Shown here in pieces: positions 27,472 through 37,162 of a DNA stretch of 64,000 nucleotides (position 1 is its first letter; each line of letters begins with the position of its first letter). Source of the DNA: Intestinibacillus massiliensis (GTDB lineage Bacteria; Bacillota; Clostridia; Oscillospirales; Butyricicoccaceae); contig JAJUJC010000007.1 of the NCBI GenBank assembly GCA_029267335.1, forward strand, positions 1 to 64,000, written 5' to 3'. The notes below the pieces were generated by a model. The model saw only the letters and a program-made list of their open reading frames with translations, had not been told where the DNA came from and did not search any database. The position numbers and the translations under genes were made by a program.

Positions 27472-28381
27472 TACCCCGCTGTCCGGCGTACTGCTCATGA
27501 ACAAGCCTGCGGGCTTCACCTCGTTCGATGTCGTCGCCAAGCTGCGCGGCATCCTGCATACCCGCAAGCTCGGTCACGGCGGCACGCTCGACCCTATGGC
27601 GACCGGCGTGCTGCCGGTATTCGTGGGCGGCGCGACGCGCGCAGTCGATTATGCCACTGCACAGGACAAGGAATACACTGCAGGCTTCACGCTCGGTCTG
27701 GCAACCGACACGCAGGACACGACCGGCACGGTCCTTGAGACCTCCGACCGCAGCGTGAACCGCGCTGAGGTCGAACGCGCGCTGCTTGCGTTCCTTGGCG
27801 ACGGCAAGCAGGTGCCGCCGATGTATTCCGCGGTCAAGATCGACGGCAAGCGCCTCTATGACCTCGCGCGGCAGGGCAAGGAGATCGAACGCCCCGCGCG
27901 CGACATCACCGTGCACACACTCGAACTGCTCGATTTTTCTGAGCCTGCCCAGCAGGGTACCCTGCGCGCGGTCGTATCCAAGGGCACCTATATCCGCACG
28001 CTGATTCACGATCTGGGACATGCTCTCGGCTCCTGCGCTGCGATGCACAGTCTGGTGCGCACGCGCGCGGGCGCGTATCCGCTGTCCGAAACCGTGGATT
28101 TTGCGGCAGTCGAGCGCGCGATGACGGACGGCACGATCACTTCCCTGCTGCGACCGACCGACAGTCTGTTCCTCGCATACCCGCGCGTCGATCTGGATGA
28201 CTACGGGTACACGCGCGCATGCTCCGGCGCATTCATCGCCCCTGAGCATGCTCAGGGCATGCCGCTCACCGAAGGTGCGCTGTCCCGCGTCTATTATCAG
28301 GACACGTTCCTCATGCTCGGACGCACGGACACCCTCGACCGCGGCGGTCTCGCGCTCTTTGTCCATAAAAATTTCCGCTGA
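27464..28381 (+). CDS. truB: tRNA pseudouridine(55) synthase
   Basis: Converts U55 in the T loop of tRNAs to pseudouridine. The catalytic aspartate lies in HGGTLDPMATGVLPV and the KPAGFTSFDVV motif is near the N-terminus; the C-terminal part (about 230-305) is the PUA-like region. The start at ATG 27464 (305 residues) matches family starts; 19 upstream codons in frame lie inside nrnA. It overlaps nrnA by 8 bases, suggesting coupled translation. Confidence 0.95.
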   Translation: MADTPLSGVLLMNKPAGFTSFDVVAKLRGILHTRKLGHGGTLDPMATGVLPVFVGGATRAVDYATAQDKEYTAGFTLGLATDTQDTTGTVLETSDRSVNRAEVERALLAFLGDGKQVPPMYSAVKIDGKRLYDLARQGKEIERPARDITVHTLELLDFSEPAQQGTLRAVVSKGTYIRTLIHDLGHALGSCAAMHSLVRTRAGAYPLSETVDFAAVERAMTDGTITSLLRPTDSLFLAYPRVDLDDYGYTRACSGAFIAPEHAQGMPLTEGALSRVYYQDTFLMLGRTDTLDRGGLALFVHKNFR

Positions 28382-28419
28382 GCGCCTCGTGCGCTCTCAT
28401 CATCGGGAGGTTTTCCCCA

Positions 28420-29331
28420 ATGTCTGAACAACCCATCCGGCGCGCCATCGCGCTGGGATACTTTGACGGTGTACACCGCGGGCATCAGGCGCTCATGGAT
28501 CGCGCGGTACAGCGTGCCCACGAGACCGGTGCGCGCAGCGCGGTCTTTACCTTTGATGTGCACCCCGATTCCGTGCTGCTTGGGCACGAAGTGCCGCTCA
28601 TCACCGCAAACACCTACCGCCGTGAGGAGATCAAGAAGCTTGGCGGTGTCGACGAAGTGATTTTCGGCCACTTTGACGATGCGATGCGCACGATGGACTG
28701 GCGCGCGTTCATTTCCGAGCTTCTCGTCAAACAGTTTGGTGCAGTCTGGCTCATTTCCGGACGTAACAACCGCTTCGGCTATAAGGGTCTGGGTACCCCC
28801 GAGGGCATGGCGGAGGAATGCGCCAAACTCGGCATCGGCTATGACTGCATCGACGACGTCAAACTTGACGGCATCACCGTGTCCTCGACCTACATTCGCC
28901 AGCTCATTTCGCAGGGCGATATGGAGGGCGCGGCGCGCTTCCTGGGGCATCCCTACACCGTGACCGGTGTGGTCGAGCACGGACGGCGTGTGGGCAGCCG
29001 TGTGCTCGGTGTGCCGACCGTCAATCTGCATCTGCCGACCGAAATGGCGCTGCCGCCCTTCGGCGTATACGCAACGCGCGTGCTGATCGACGGTGTTCCC
29101 CATTTTGCGGCGACCAATATCGGCGTCAAGCCCACCTTCGTCGACGGCGGCGCGCCCACCATTGAGCCGCATCTGCTCGACTTCTCAGGCGATCTGTATG
29201 GCAAGCTGATCCATGTGGAGCTGCACAAGTTCCTGCGTCCGGAGCAGGCATTTGCCTCGGTCGACGAGTTAAAAGAAGCGATTGAAAAGAATGTGCGTGA
29301 AACGCGTGCGTTCTTCGCTACTCATCTGTAA
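28420..29331 (+). CDS. ribF: Bifunctional riboflavin kinase/FAD synthetase
   Basis: Makes FMN from riboflavin and then FAD. The N-terminal nucleotidyltransferase domain (about 1-175) has GYFDGVHRGHQAL and a later STYIRQLISQGD. The C-terminal kinase domain (about 180-303) has GRRVGSRVLGVPTVNL and NIGVKPTF. The 303-residue length is normal. GGGAGG precedes the ATG. It is the last gene of the operon and is followed by a terminator. No riboflavin riboswitch is visible upstream. Confidence 0.96.
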   Translation: MSEQPIRRAIALGYFDGVHRGHQALMDRAVQRAHETGARSAVFTFDVHPDSVLLGHEVPLITANTYRREEIKKLGGVDEVIFGHFDDAMRTMDWRAFISELLVKQFGAVWLISGRNNRFGYKGLGTPEGMAEECAKLGIGYDCIDDVKLDGITVSSTYIRQLISQGDMEGAARFLGHPYTVTGVVEHGRRVGSRVLGVPTVNLHLPTEMALPPFGVYATRVLIDGVPHFAATNIGVKPTFVDGGAPTIEPHLLDFSGDLYGKLIHVELHKFLRPEQAFASVDELKEAIEKNVRETRAFFATHL

Positions 29332-29340
29332 AAACGCAAG

Positions 29341-29378
29341 CAGCAGCACAGACAACTTGTCCGTGCTGCTGTTTTTTT
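29341..29378 (+). terminator. Terminator of ribF
   Basis: A 13-base stem with one mismatch (29341-29353 and 29359-29371), a 5-base loop and a run of seven T. It ends the rimP-ribF operon. Confidence 0.85.
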
Positions 29379-29383
29379 GCACG

Positions 29384-29420
29384 AAAAAAACCCTCGCTTC
29401 CGCAGAAACGAGGGTTTTTA
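29384..29420 (-). terminator. Terminator of the ribosomal protein cluster
   Basis: A 10-base stem (29387-29396 and 29409-29418) with A and T runs on either side, directly after rplQ on the minus strand. Together with the previous hairpin it separates the two convergent operons. Confidence 0.8.
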
Positions 29421-29430
29421 TTATGAGAAC

Positions 29431-29772
29431 TTAGACAAGCTCGAGAATCGCCATCTCGGCTGCGTCGCCACGACGGGGGCCGGTCTTGATGATGCGGGTA
29501 TAGCCGCCATTTCTCTGCTCGTAGCCGGGCGCGATCTCAGAGAACAGCTTTGCTACGACTTCTTCCTTGGTGACGAAGCCCATCGCCTGACGGCGGGAAG
29601 CAAGCGTGTTCTTCTTGCCGAGCGTGATCATTTTCTCAGCGAGCGGGCCGACTTCCTTTGCGCGAGCAACGGTGGTCTCGATTCTGCCGTTTTCCAGCAG
29701 AAAGGTCACCATCGCGCGGAGCATCGCCATTCTATGGTCGGTCGGTCTGCCGAGTTTACGGTTTCCTGCCAT
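29431..29772 (-). CDS. rplQ: 50S ribosomal protein L17
   Basis: L17 binds 23S rRNA near the exit tunnel. The 113-residue protein has the family signature [19 protein letters not shown] at the start and ends in the usual acidic ILELV. As in most bacteria it is the last gene of the alpha operon, 87 bases after rpoA, followed by a terminator. Confidence 0.97.
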   Translation of the reverse strand: MAGNRKLGRPTDHRMAMLRAMVTFLLENGRIETTVARAKEVGPLAEKMITLGKKNTLASRRQAMGFVTKEEVVAKLFSEIAPGYEQRNGGYTRIIKTGPRRGDAAEMAILELV

Positions 29773-29859
29773 GAAATGATACCTCCTGTGATAAGGTTTG
29801 AAAGTATGTGCAGCGGAACGGGGACTCCGTCCGCCAAAATGTGCTTTGTGGGCGGGAGA

Positions 29860-30807
29860 TTACTCCTCGCTCTTCTTCAAGCCGAGACCCATTGCCTCGA
29901 GCTTGTTCATGACCTCTTCGAGAGACTTGCGGCCCAGATTGCGCACCTTCATCATATCGTCCTCAGACGTATTGATGAGGTCTTCGACCGTGTTGATGCC
30001 GGCACGCTTGAGGCAGTTGAAGGAACGTACCGAGAAGTCAAGCTCCTCAATGGTCATTTCAAGCACCTTGTCATGCTGTGCTTCGGCCTTCTCGACGACC
30101 GTGGACTTCGAGCCGATCTCTTCGGACAGATCCACGAACAAATCAAGATGGTCGCGCAGGACCTTCGCGCCCAGGCTGACCGCGTCCTTCGCGGCGATGG
30201 TGCGATCGGTCCAGACTTCGAGCGTCAGCTTGTCGTAGTCGGTCATGTTGCCGACACGGGTATTTTCCACCGTGTAGTTGCATTTGTAGACCGGCGTATA
30301 GATCGAGTCGACGGGAATCACGCCGATCGCGTTCTGATACTGCTTGTTGCGCTCCGCCGGCACATAGCCGCGTCCCGAGGTCAGCGTGATCTCCATGGAC
30401 AGGCGCGCGTCGCCCATCAGCGTCGCGATATGAAGTTCGGGATTGAGGATCTCAACCTCGCCGTCGGCGTGGATATCCCCCGCCTTTACTTCGCCCTCGC
30501 CCGCGGCCTCGATATAGACGGTCTTGGGACCGTCGCAATGCAGAGCGGCAATGATGCCCTTTACATTGAGGACGATCTCGGTCACGTCTTCCTTAACGCC
30601 CGGGATTGTAGAAAATTCATGCTGTACGCCGGAAATCTTGATGCTGCTTGCGGCGGTACCGGGCAGAGAGGACAGCAGGATGCGGCGCAGCGAGTTGCCG
30701 AGCGTGGTGCCATATCCTCTTTCGAGCGGCTCTACAACAAACTTGCCGTAGGAACCGTCCTCAGCCAGTTCTTCGCAGTCAATGCGCGGCTTTTCGATTT
30801 CGATCAT
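29860..30807 (-). CDS. rpoA: DNA-directed RNA polymerase subunit alpha
   Basis: Alpha nucleates polymerase assembly and its C-terminal domain contacts UP elements and activators. The 315-residue protein has the dimerising N-terminal domain (about 1-230, with [19 protein letters not shown]) and a C-terminal helix-hairpin-helix domain (about 250-310, with [13 protein letters not shown] and [12 protein letters not shown]). Location between rpsD and rplQ is classical. Confidence 0.98.
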   Translation of the reverse strand: MIEIEKPRIDCEELAEDGSYGKFVVEPLERGYGTTLGNSLRRILLSSLPGTAASSIKISGVQHEFSTIPGVKEDVTEIVLNVKGIIAALHCDGPKTVYIEAAGEGEVKAGDIHADGEVEILNPELHIATLMGDARLSMEITLTSGRGYVPAERNKQYQNAIGVIPVDSIYTPVYKCNYTVENTRVGNMTDYDKLTLEVWTDRTIAAKDAVSLGAKVLRDHLDLFVDLSEEIGSKSTVVEKAEAQHDKVLEMTIEELDFSVRSFNCLKRAGINTVEDLINTSEDDMMKVRNLGRKSLEEVMNKLEAMGLGLKKSEE

Positions 30808-30883
30808 TACTGGTACCCTCCTTTACGTTCGGCCAAAACTGCATACGAATCTGAATAATGCATCCAGAAAACGAGGGTTTGGC

Positions 30884-31477
30884 TTATTTGGAGTAGAGCT
30901 CGACGATGAGGTGCTCAGCGACATCAAAGTCGATGTCGTCGCGCGCGGGCATCGCAACGATCTTGCCTTCGAAGGAATCCTTCGCCTTGTCGATCCACTT
31001 GGGCATAGCCTTCTTGCCATTTTCCTCAAGCAGCGTCTTGAACTTGGTCGAAGAACGGGACTTGTCGGAAACTGCGATCACGTCGCCCAGAACGACCTGA
31101 TAGGAGGGGATGTTCATGCGCTTGCCATTGACCGTGAAGTGGCCGTGGTTGACAAGCTGACGCGCCTCGCGGCGGGTGTTTGCCAGACCCATACGGAAAA
31201 CGACGTTATCCATGCGGCGCTCGAGCTCCTGCAGGAGGATTTCGCCGGTGATGCCCTGCTTCTTCTCGGCCTTCTCGTAGTACTTGTGGAAAGGCTTCTC
31301 CAGCACGCCATAAATAAACTTGACCTTCTGCTTCTCAGCCAGCTGCATGCCGTACTCGGACTGCTTGCGGCGAGACTGCTTCGGGTTGCGGTTCGAGCTC
31401 TTCGCGTAGCCCATAACCGCCGGGGACAGACCCAGGGTCTTGCAACGCTTCAGGATCGGCTGCATATTCTTTGCCAT
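30884..31477 (-). CDS. rpsD: 30S ribosomal protein S4
   Basis: S4 is a primary 16S rRNA binder that starts 30S assembly. The 197-residue protein contains an S4 RNA-binding domain (about 88-150, RRMDNVVFRMGLANTRREARQ region). The N-terminus lacks the zinc cysteine cluster of many S4 proteins; only one cysteine (C12) remains, so this is the zinc-free form. It lies 19 bases after rpsK. Confidence 0.97.
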   Translation of the reverse strand: MAKNMQPILKRCKTLGLSPAVMGYAKSSNRNPKQSRRKQSEYGMQLAEKQKVKFIYGVLEKPFHKYYEKAEKKQGITGEILLQELERRMDNVVFRMGLANTRREARQLVNHGHFTVNGKRMNIPSYQVVLGDVIAVSDKSRSSTKFKTLLEENGKKAMPKWIDKAKDSFEGKIVAMPARDDIDFDVAEHLIVELYSK

Positions 31478-31496
31478 GTTTTAGTATCCTCCTCTG

Positions 31497-31898
31497 TTAG
31501 ACTCTTCTTCTCTTGGGCGGACGGCAACCGTTATGCGGGATCGGGGTAACGTCCTTAATCATCGTAACCTCGAGTCCGGTAGCCTGCAGCGCACGGATCG
31601 CGGCTTCACGGCCGGAACCCGGGCCCTTTACATAGACCTCGACGGTCTTGAGGCCATGCTCCATTGCAGCCTTGGCAGCAACCTCAGCAGCAGTCTGCGC
31701 CGCAAACGGCGTGGACTTACGGGAGCCACGGAAGCCCATCTCGCCGGAGGACGCCCACGACAGAGCGTTACCGTTGAGATCGGTGATCGTAACGATGGTA
31801 TTGTTGAAGGAGGAGCGGATATGTGCCGCGCCCTTTTCAATGTTCTTGCGCTCGCGACGCTTGGTTCTTACAGCGGTCTTTTTCTGTACCTTAGCCAT
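31497..31898 (-). CDS. rpsK: 30S ribosomal protein S11
   Basis: S11 forms part of the platform of the 30S subunit. The 133-residue protein shows the standard [15 protein letters not shown] and [14 protein letters not shown] stretches and the basic [12 protein letters not shown]-terminus. It lies 15 bases after rpsM in the alpha operon. Confidence 0.98.
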   Translation of the reverse strand: MAKVQKKTAVRTKRRERKNIEKGAAHIRSSFNNTIVTITDLNGNALSWASSGEMGFRGSRKSTPFAAQTAAEVAAKAAMEHGLKTVEVYVKGPGSGREAAIRALQATGLEVTMIKDVTPIPHNGCRPPKRRRV

Positions 31899-31913
31899 TC
31901 TTATGCCCCCTCC

Positions 31914-32282
31914 TTACTTCTTCTTGTTCGCGATGGTCTTCTTCGGACCCTTACGCGTACGCGCATTGGTCTTGGTGCGCTGACCGCGGACCGGCAGGCC
32001 ACGACGGTGACGCAGGCCGCGATAGCAGCCGATTTCGACCAGACGCTTGATATTCAGACCGATCTCACGACGAAGGTCACCCTCAACGGTGTACTCCTTC
32101 TCGATCGCCTCACGGAGCTTTGCAGCCTCGTCCTCGGTCAGATCCTTGACGCGGGTATCGGGGTTAACACCCGTCTTGTTCAGAATTTCGTTGGACAGCT
32201 TCCGTCCGATGCCGTAGATGTAGGTCAGGCCGATCTCTACGCGCTTTTCGCGGGGAAGGTCAACACCGGCAATACGTGCCAT
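31914..32282 (-). CDS. rpsM: 30S ribosomal protein S13
   Basis: S13 sits in the 30S head and contacts L5 and the P-site tRNA. The 122-residue protein has [20 protein letters not shown] at the start and the RNA-binding [20 protein letters not shown] stretch near the end. Unlike its neighbours it is preceded by a 251-base spacer with hairpins. Confidence 0.97.
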   Translation of the reverse strand: MARIAGVDLPREKRVEIGLTYIYGIGRKLSNEILNKTGVNPDTRVKDLTEDEAAKLREAIEKEYTVEGDLRREIGLNIKRLVEIGCYRGLRHRRGLPVRGQRTKTNARTRKGPKKTIANKKK

Positions 32283-32533
32283 AGTTCAAAATACCTCCGA
32301 GTATTTCACTGGGACGTTTGGGCGAACGCAGTATAGGAGCCGCCCCCGCTCCTGCAGCGCCGGCATTTCGCGCCGTGCTTGTCGCGTCCGCATAACGATA
32401 ACGATTGTTCAGTAAAGCAAGTATGGCTGCGTGAGACAAGGAACGGGGTGCAGCCTGTTGAGGCCGCGTACAAAAGTACGCAACGAGACAGGCGGGGTGC
32501 CCGTGACGCAGTATCACACGGCCAGACGCCGCT
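32283..32533 (-). other. Structured 251-base spacer upstream of rpsM
   Basis: No gene is supported here. On the minus strand it contains a perfect 6-base hairpin with a TTTT loop (32466-32481), a second 6-base hairpin with a 7-base loop (32335-32353), and several GC-rich blocks, then a normal SD (GGAGG) before rpsM. A possible -35 (TTGCTT) has only a poor -10, so a promoter is not convincing. A regulatory leader for the alpha operon is possible. Confidence 0.4.
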
Positions 32534-32653
<120 letters not shown>

Positions 32654-32761
32654 TTACCTCCATCATTTATTTATGGTGGGATGGGACGCACGGCGCAAAG
32701 CCGGCGACCACTGGCGTCCGGGTCACGGGAACGCCTCCGCTCGCTTGGGAAAACCTGCCGC

Positions 32762-32980
32762 TTACTTGGAACGCCAGGTGATACGACCGCGAGTCAGGTC
32801 GTAGGGCGACATCTGTACTGTGACCTTGTCGCCGGGAAGAATGCGGATAAAGTTCATGCGGAGCTTGCCCGAAATATGTGCCAGGATCTTATGGCCGTTG
32901 GGCAGTTCCACCTGAAACATTGCGTTGGGCAGCGCCTCTATGACGGTACCTTCGAGTTCGATGACGTCATCTTTCGCCAT
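32762..32980 (-). CDS. infA: Translation initiation factor IF-1
   Basis: IF-1 occupies the A site of the 30S subunit during initiation. The 72-residue OB-fold protein is canonical, with [34 protein letters not shown] and a C-terminal LTRGRITWR. It lies 21 bases after the KOW protein gene and 114 bases before rpmJ. Confidence 0.98.
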   Translation of the reverse strand: MAKDDVIELEGTVIEALPNAMFQVELPNGHKILAHISGKLRMNFIRILPGDKVTVQMSPYDLTRGRITWRSK

Positions 32981-33001
32981 GTCGTTCTTTTACCTCCTCG
33001 G

Positions 33002-33277
33002 TCAATCAGAGCCGATCTCTCCTGTCCAGAGCGCGAGCGCTCTGCGGATGTCGTTATTGGTCAGACGGCCGGTCGTCAACAGCTTATTGCGGGTACGCTC
33101 GTCGCACGCGCCCTGATGGGTGACATGCTTGCGCTTTTTGCGCTTGGGACGTTCCGCACGCCGCTCGCGGCCGTTGGCCAGATACAGGCACTCCCCATCC
33201 TCGTCCATGACGAGCAGGAGCTGACCCGCGTCCCGGCCTTTGCAGGATAACACAATGTCGGATTTATGGGAATCCAT
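33002..33277 (-). CDS. KOW-domain RNA-binding protein (L14e/L27e-like)
   Basis: A 91-residue basic protein lying 3 bases after map and 21 bases before infA. The first 40 residues form a KOW-like strand pattern (GRDAGQLLLVMDEDGECLYL, then NG); a strongly basic segment PKRKKRKHV follows. Clostridia often carry such a gene here, annotated as a KOW or L14e-like RNA-binding protein. Function is unknown; ribosome association is inferred from the operon and the charge. Confidence 0.85.
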   Translation of the reverse strand: MDSHKSDIVLSCKGRDAGQLLLVMDEDGECLYLANGRERRAERPKRKKRKHVTHQGACDERTRNKLLTTGRLTNNDIRRALALWTGEIGSD

Positions 33278-33280
33278 TTA

Positions 33281-34045
33281 CTACAGTACCTCTCCGTCGA
33301 TGCTAGTCAGAATCTCGGGGTCGCCATCGGTGATGGCGATACTGTTCTCATAATGCGCCGACAGTCTGCCGTCGCGTGTTTTGACGGTCCAACCGTCTGG
33401 CAGGACCTTGATGTCGTACACGCCCGCGTTGACCATAGGCTCGATCGCGAGGGTCATGCCGCGCTGCAAGCGCACGCCGTGTCCGGGCGTACCGAAATTC
33501 GGTACCTCGGGCGATTCGTGCAGTTGTGCGCCGACGCCGTGACCGACGTACGCGCGAACGACGGAAAAGCCGTGCGCTTCGACGTAGGTCTGGATCGCAT
33601 GGGAGATATCCGAAAGACGGTTGCCCTCCCGTGCGAACTTGATGCCCTCATAGAAACTCTGCCGGGTCACCTCAATCAAACGCTTTGCCTCCTCGGAGAC
33701 CTCCCCGCAGGGGATGGTCGCCGCACAGTCGCCGTGGAAGCCGCCCAAATAGGCGCCCACATCGACCTTGACGATGTCACCCTCGTGGACGACACGCGTC
33801 TTGGAGGGGATACCGTGGATGATCTCGTCGTTGATCGATACACAGGCGCTCGCCGGGAAGCCGCCGTAACCGAGGAAGGAAGGCTTTGCGCCTGCCCCCT
33901 CGATCGTGCGGCGGACGACCCGGTCGATGTCGTCCGTAGTGACCCCGGGCTTGACCGCGTCCGCCGCCGCCTTGCGGGCGAGGGCGGTCAAACGGCAAGC
34001 CTTGCGCATGAGCTCGAGCTCATGCGGGGTTTTTAAGTTGATCAT
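33281..34045 (-). CDS. map: Methionine aminopeptidase, type I
   Basis: Removes the initiator methionine from new proteins. The 254-residue pita-bread enzyme shows the metal ligands: two aspartates in VDVGAYLGGFHGDCAAT, the histidine in GHGVGAQLHE, the glutamate in LAIEPMV and the last glutamate near NSIAITDGDPE. It lies 3 bases after adk. Confidence 0.97.
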   Translation of the reverse strand: MINLKTPHELELMRKACRLTALARKAAADAVKPGVTTDDIDRVVRRTIEGAGAKPSFLGYGGFPASACVSINDEIIHGIPSKTRVVHEGDIVKVDVGAYLGGFHGDCAATIPCGEVSEEAKRLIEVTRQSFYEGIKFAREGNRLSDISHAIQTYVEAHGFSVVRAYVGHGVGAQLHESPEVPNFGTPGHGVRLQRGMTLAIEPMVNAGVYDIKVLPDGWTVKTRDGRLSAHYENSIAITDGDPEILTSIDGEVL

Positions 34046-34048
34046 CGG

Positions 34049-34681
34049 TTACAGCCCCAGTGCTTTCGCGGCGAGCTCGCGCGTCGCCTCGATGCCCTGT
34101 GTGCCGTCGATGCTCTTGAGCTTGCCCTGCGCGCCGTAGTAGTCCTTGAGGGGCTCGGTCTGCGCATGGTAGGTCTCGAGTCGGCCGCGCACTACGTCAA
34201 GCTGATCGTCCTTGCGGATGACCAGCGCGTCGCCGCACACGTCGCATACGCCTTCGGTCTTAGGCGGGTTGTTTTCGATGTGGAACGTCGCGCCGCACTT
34301 CAGGCACACGCGGCGACCCGCCATACGCTTTTCGATCGCCTCGTCCGGAACCTCGAGCGACAGTGCACAGTCGATGTGCGCCACCTTGTCGAGGGCTTCC
34401 GCCTGCGGGATCGTGCGCGGGAAACCGTCGAGGATGAAGCCACGCTGGCAGTCAGGCTGCGCGATGCGCTCCTGAAGCATGCCGATGACGACCTCGTCGG
34501 GCACAAGCGCGCCCTTGTCCATATACTGCTTGGCAGTTACGCCGAGCGGGGTCTGGTTTTTGACCGCTTCGCGCAGAATGTTACCGGTCGAGACCGCGGG
34601 AACGCCGCCCATCTTTTCGATGAGGTACGGCGCAAGCGTGCCCTTACCGGCACCCGGAGCGCCCAGTAAGATCAAATTCAT
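34049..34681 (-). CDS. adk: Adenylate kinase
   Basis: Interconverts AMP, ADP and ATP. The P-loop GAPGAGKGT is at residues 7-15 and the AMP-binding DGFPRT is in the middle. The lid (about residues 125-160) has a zinc site with two CxxC pairs (CLKC and CDVC), the Gram-positive form. It lies 18 bases after secY in the spc operon. Confidence 0.98.
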   Translation of the reverse strand: MNLILLGAPGAGKGTLAPYLIEKMGGVPAVSTGNILREAVKNQTPLGVTAKQYMDKGALVPDEVVIGMLQERIAQPDCQRGFILDGFPRTIPQAEALDKVAHIDCALSLEVPDEAIEKRMAGRRVCLKCGATFHIENNPPKTEGVCDVCGDALVIRKDDQLDVVRGRLETYHAQTEPLKDYYGAQGKLKSIDGTQGIEATRELAAKALGL

Positions 34682-34699
34682 GGGAAATTGCCTCCAAAC

Positions 34700-35986
34700 T
34701 TACTCGAGGAAGCCCTTGTGATGACGCATCATCATCTGAGCCTCCATCTGCTTGACCGTGTCAAGCGCAACGCCGACGACGATCAGCACGCTGGTGCCGC
34801 CGAGTGCCACATTGGACAGATCGGAGGAAAACGCACCGATGACCAGCGGCAGCGCCGCCACGATGCCCAGGAAGATCGAACCTACGAAGGTGACCTTGCT
34901 CAGAGCCTTCGTGATGAAGTCGCTGGTCGGCTTGCCGGGGCGGAAGCCCGGAATGAAACCGCCATTCTTCTTCAGATTATTGGCAATTTCAACCGGATTA
35001 AACTGGATCGCCGCATAGAAATAGCTAAATGCGAGGATCAGCAGCAGGTAAACGAAGATATACACGGGATTGGTCTGCCGGAACACCTTCATGAACGCCT
35101 CACCAAAGCCGCCGGCCTTGGGGGTGTAGAACATGGCGATGGTCGCCGGAAGCGACATGATCGACGACGCAAAGATGATCGGCATAACGCCCGACGCATT
35201 GACCTTGATCGGCAGATGCGTGGACTGACCGCCGTACATTTTACGGCCGACGACGCGCTTGGCATACTGGATCGGGATGCGGCGCTCCGCGTTCGACATA
35301 AAGACGACGAACACGACGAGAGCCAGCGAAACGATCACGAGCAAAACGATCACGAGTACGCTCTTGCCACCCTTGAGCAGCTGATAAAGCGTATTTGCCA
35401 TCGCCGGACCGCGGGAAATGATGCCCGCGAACAGGATGATGGAAATGCCGTTTCCGATGCCCTTTTCGGTGATGTGCTCACCGAGCCACATAATGAGCGC
35501 GGTGCCCGCCGTGAAGGCGGAAACGATCACGACTGCCGCCCATACGCTGGTATCCAACAGGATGCCCTGCGCACGCAGCAGCGTGTAGTACGAGAAACCC
35601 TGCAGAAGACCGAGGGCGACACCCAGATAGCGGGTCCAGCTCGCGATCTTCTTGCGACCCTCTTCGCCGCCATCCTTGACCATACGCTCAAGTGCGGGGA
35701 TCGCAACTGTGAGCAGCTGCAAAATGATCGACGCGTTGATGTACGGGGTGATGGACATCGCGAAGATGGTGGCTCTCGACAAGCCGCCGCCGGTAAAGAC
35801 GTTGATAAAGCCCAATGCGTTGCCGGCCGCGGTCTGCTGCTCAAAATACTGCTTAAGCAGATTCAGGTCGATATACGGAACCGGGATATGCGAGCCGAAA
35901 CGAAAGATCAGCAGGATGAACAGCGTGTAAAGGAGCTTTTTTTTGAGCTCGGGAATACGCCAGGCGTTCTTTAAGGTTTCAAGCAC
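34700..35986 (-). CDS. secY: Protein translocase subunit SecY
   Basis: The channel-forming subunit of the Sec translocon, 428 residues with about ten membrane segments. Typical stretches include FRFGSHIPVPYID near the N-terminus and the plug-side GGGLSRATIFAMSITPYINASI region. The start codon is GTG at 35986, one base after the rplO stop, with GAGGTGG six bases upstream. Confidence 0.97.
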   Translation of the reverse strand: MLETLKNAWRIPELKKKLLYTLFILLIFRFGSHIPVPYIDLNLLKQYFEQQTAAGNALGFINVFTGGGLSRATIFAMSITPYINASIILQLLTVAIPALERMVKDGGEEGRKKIASWTRYLGVALGLLQGFSYYTLLRAQGILLDTSVWAAVVIVSAFTAGTALIMWLGEHITEKGIGNGISIILFAGIISRGPAMANTLYQLLKGGKSVLVIVLLVIVSLALVVFVVFMSNAERRIPIQYAKRVVGRKMYGGQSTHLPIKVNASGVMPIIFASSIMSLPATIAMFYTPKAGGFGEAFMKVFRQTNPVYIFVYLLLILAFSYFYAAIQFNPVEIANNLKKNGGFIPGFRPGKPTSDFITKALSKVTFVGSIFLGIVAALPLVIGAFSSDLSNVALGGTSVLIVVGVALDTVKQMEAQMMMRHHKGFLE

Positions 35987-35987
35987 C

Positions 35988-36428
35988 TCATACCACCTCG
36001 GCCTTTCCGCCTGCCTTCTCGATCTTCTCCTTTGCAGAAGCAGAGAAAGCTGCTGCCTTGACGGTCAGCTTCTTGGTCAGTTCGCCGTTGCCCAGGACCT
36101 TGATACCGTCCTGTACATCCTTGACCAGACCAGCCGCGACCAGCGTCTCGACGGTGACTTCAGAGCCATCCTCGAAACGATCCAGAGCAGAAACATTGAC
36201 GGTGGCATAGGTGGTACCGAAAATATTGTGGAAGCCGCGCTTCGGCAGACGACGCGCGAGAGGCATCTGGCCACCTTCAAAGCCGGGACGGACACCGCCG
36301 CCCGAGCGAGCCCACTGGCCCTTGTGACCGCGGCCTGCGGTCTTGCCGTTGCCGGAACCTGCGCCGCGACCCTTGCGGTACGGACGGCGGCTGGCGCCTT
36401 CAGCAGGCTGTAAGTTATGAAGCTGCAT
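35988..36428 (-). CDS. rplO: 50S ribosomal protein L15
   Basis: L15 is a 146-residue 23S rRNA-binding protein with the basic, glycine-rich N-terminal arm ([20 protein letters not shown]) that threads into rRNA. Its stop codon is one base from the secY start, indicating coupled translation. Confidence 0.97.
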   Translation of the reverse strand: MQLHNLQPAEGASRRPYRKGRGAGSGNGKTAGRGHKGQWARSGGGVRPGFEGGQMPLARRLPKRGFHNIFGTTYATVNVSALDRFEDGSEVTVETLVAAGLVKDVQDGIKVLGNGELTKKLTVKAAAFSASAKEKIEKAGGKAEVV

Positions 36429-36442
36429 GCGCTTACCTCCTC

Positions 36443-36625
36443 TTATACGTTCTCTTCAACCTGAAGCAGGAAGCCGATCTTGGCGATCTTGCCGCGCGTC
36501 TGCGCGTTGTCAGGCTGAATCGTTACATCATTGATTTTCTTGAGACCCAAAGAGTGAGCGGTGGCAACGTGCTTCTCGAGACGGCCAGCCAGGCTCTTTT
36601 TCAGGGTAATCTTCATGTTCGCCAT
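36443..36625 (-). CDS. rpmD: 50S ribosomal protein L30
   Basis: A 60-residue ribosomal protein with the ferredoxin-like L30 fold ([11 protein letters not shown] and a C-terminal [10 protein letters not shown]). Gap to rpsE is 15 bases. This is the short bacterial form. Confidence 0.96.
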   Translation of the reverse strand: MANMKITLKKSLAGRLEKHVATAHSLGLKKINDVTIQPDNAQTRGKIAKIGFLLQVEENV

Positions 36626-36640
36626 TGTTATTACCCTCCC

Positions 36641-37144
36641 TTAAAGTTCTTCGACGGACTTGCCGCGAACCGCAGCGACCTGTGCCGCGTCACGCAGGCT
36701 CTTCAGACCCTCGATCGTCGCAGTTACGACGTTCTGCGGGTTGTTGGAGCGCAGGCACTTGGTACGGATGTCCTTGATGCCCGCCGCTTCGACGACTGCA
36801 CGAACCGCGCCGCCGGCGATAACACCGGTACCGGGAGCCGCCGGCTTGAGCAGAACGCGGCCTGCGCCGAACTCACCGGTGACTTCGTGCGGGATGCTCG
36901 TGCCCTTCAGGGAGACCTTGATCAGGTTCTTCTTTGCATCCTCAATGCCCTTGCGGATCGCATCGGGAACTTCGGAGGCCTTGCCCAGACCGAAACCGAC
37001 CGTGCCCTTGCCGTCGCCTACGACGACCAGCGCTGCAAACTTGAAGATACGGCCGCCCTTAACGGTCTTGGATACGCGATTGAGGGAGACGACGGTTTCC
37101 TTGAACTCGTCCTCTCTCTTATCGTTTCTATCAAACTTAGCCAT
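36641..37144 (-). CDS. rpsE: 30S ribosomal protein S5
   Basis: S5 supports decoding accuracy and mRNA helicase activity at the 30S entry site. The 167-residue protein has the double-stranded RNA-binding-like N-domain ([19 protein letters not shown]) and the C-domain with [17 protein letters not shown]. Order rplR-rpsE-rpmD is standard. Confidence 0.98.
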   Translation of the reverse strand: MAKFDRNDKREDEFKETVVSLNRVSKTVKGGRIFKFAALVVVGDGKGTVGFGLGKASEVPDAIRKGIEDAKKNLIKVSLKGTSIPHEVTGEFGAGRVLLKPAAPGTGVIAGGAVRAVVEAAGIKDIRTKCLRSNNPQNVVTATIEGLKSLRDAAQVAAVRGKSVEEL

Positions 37145-37162
37145 TTTTTACCTCCTCCCGAC

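Noticed and set aside
32260-32517. An 85-codon minus-strand frame in the rpmJ-rpsM spacer
   Set aside because: No SD, no motif, and overlaps the rpsM start; the spacer is better seen as RNA structure.
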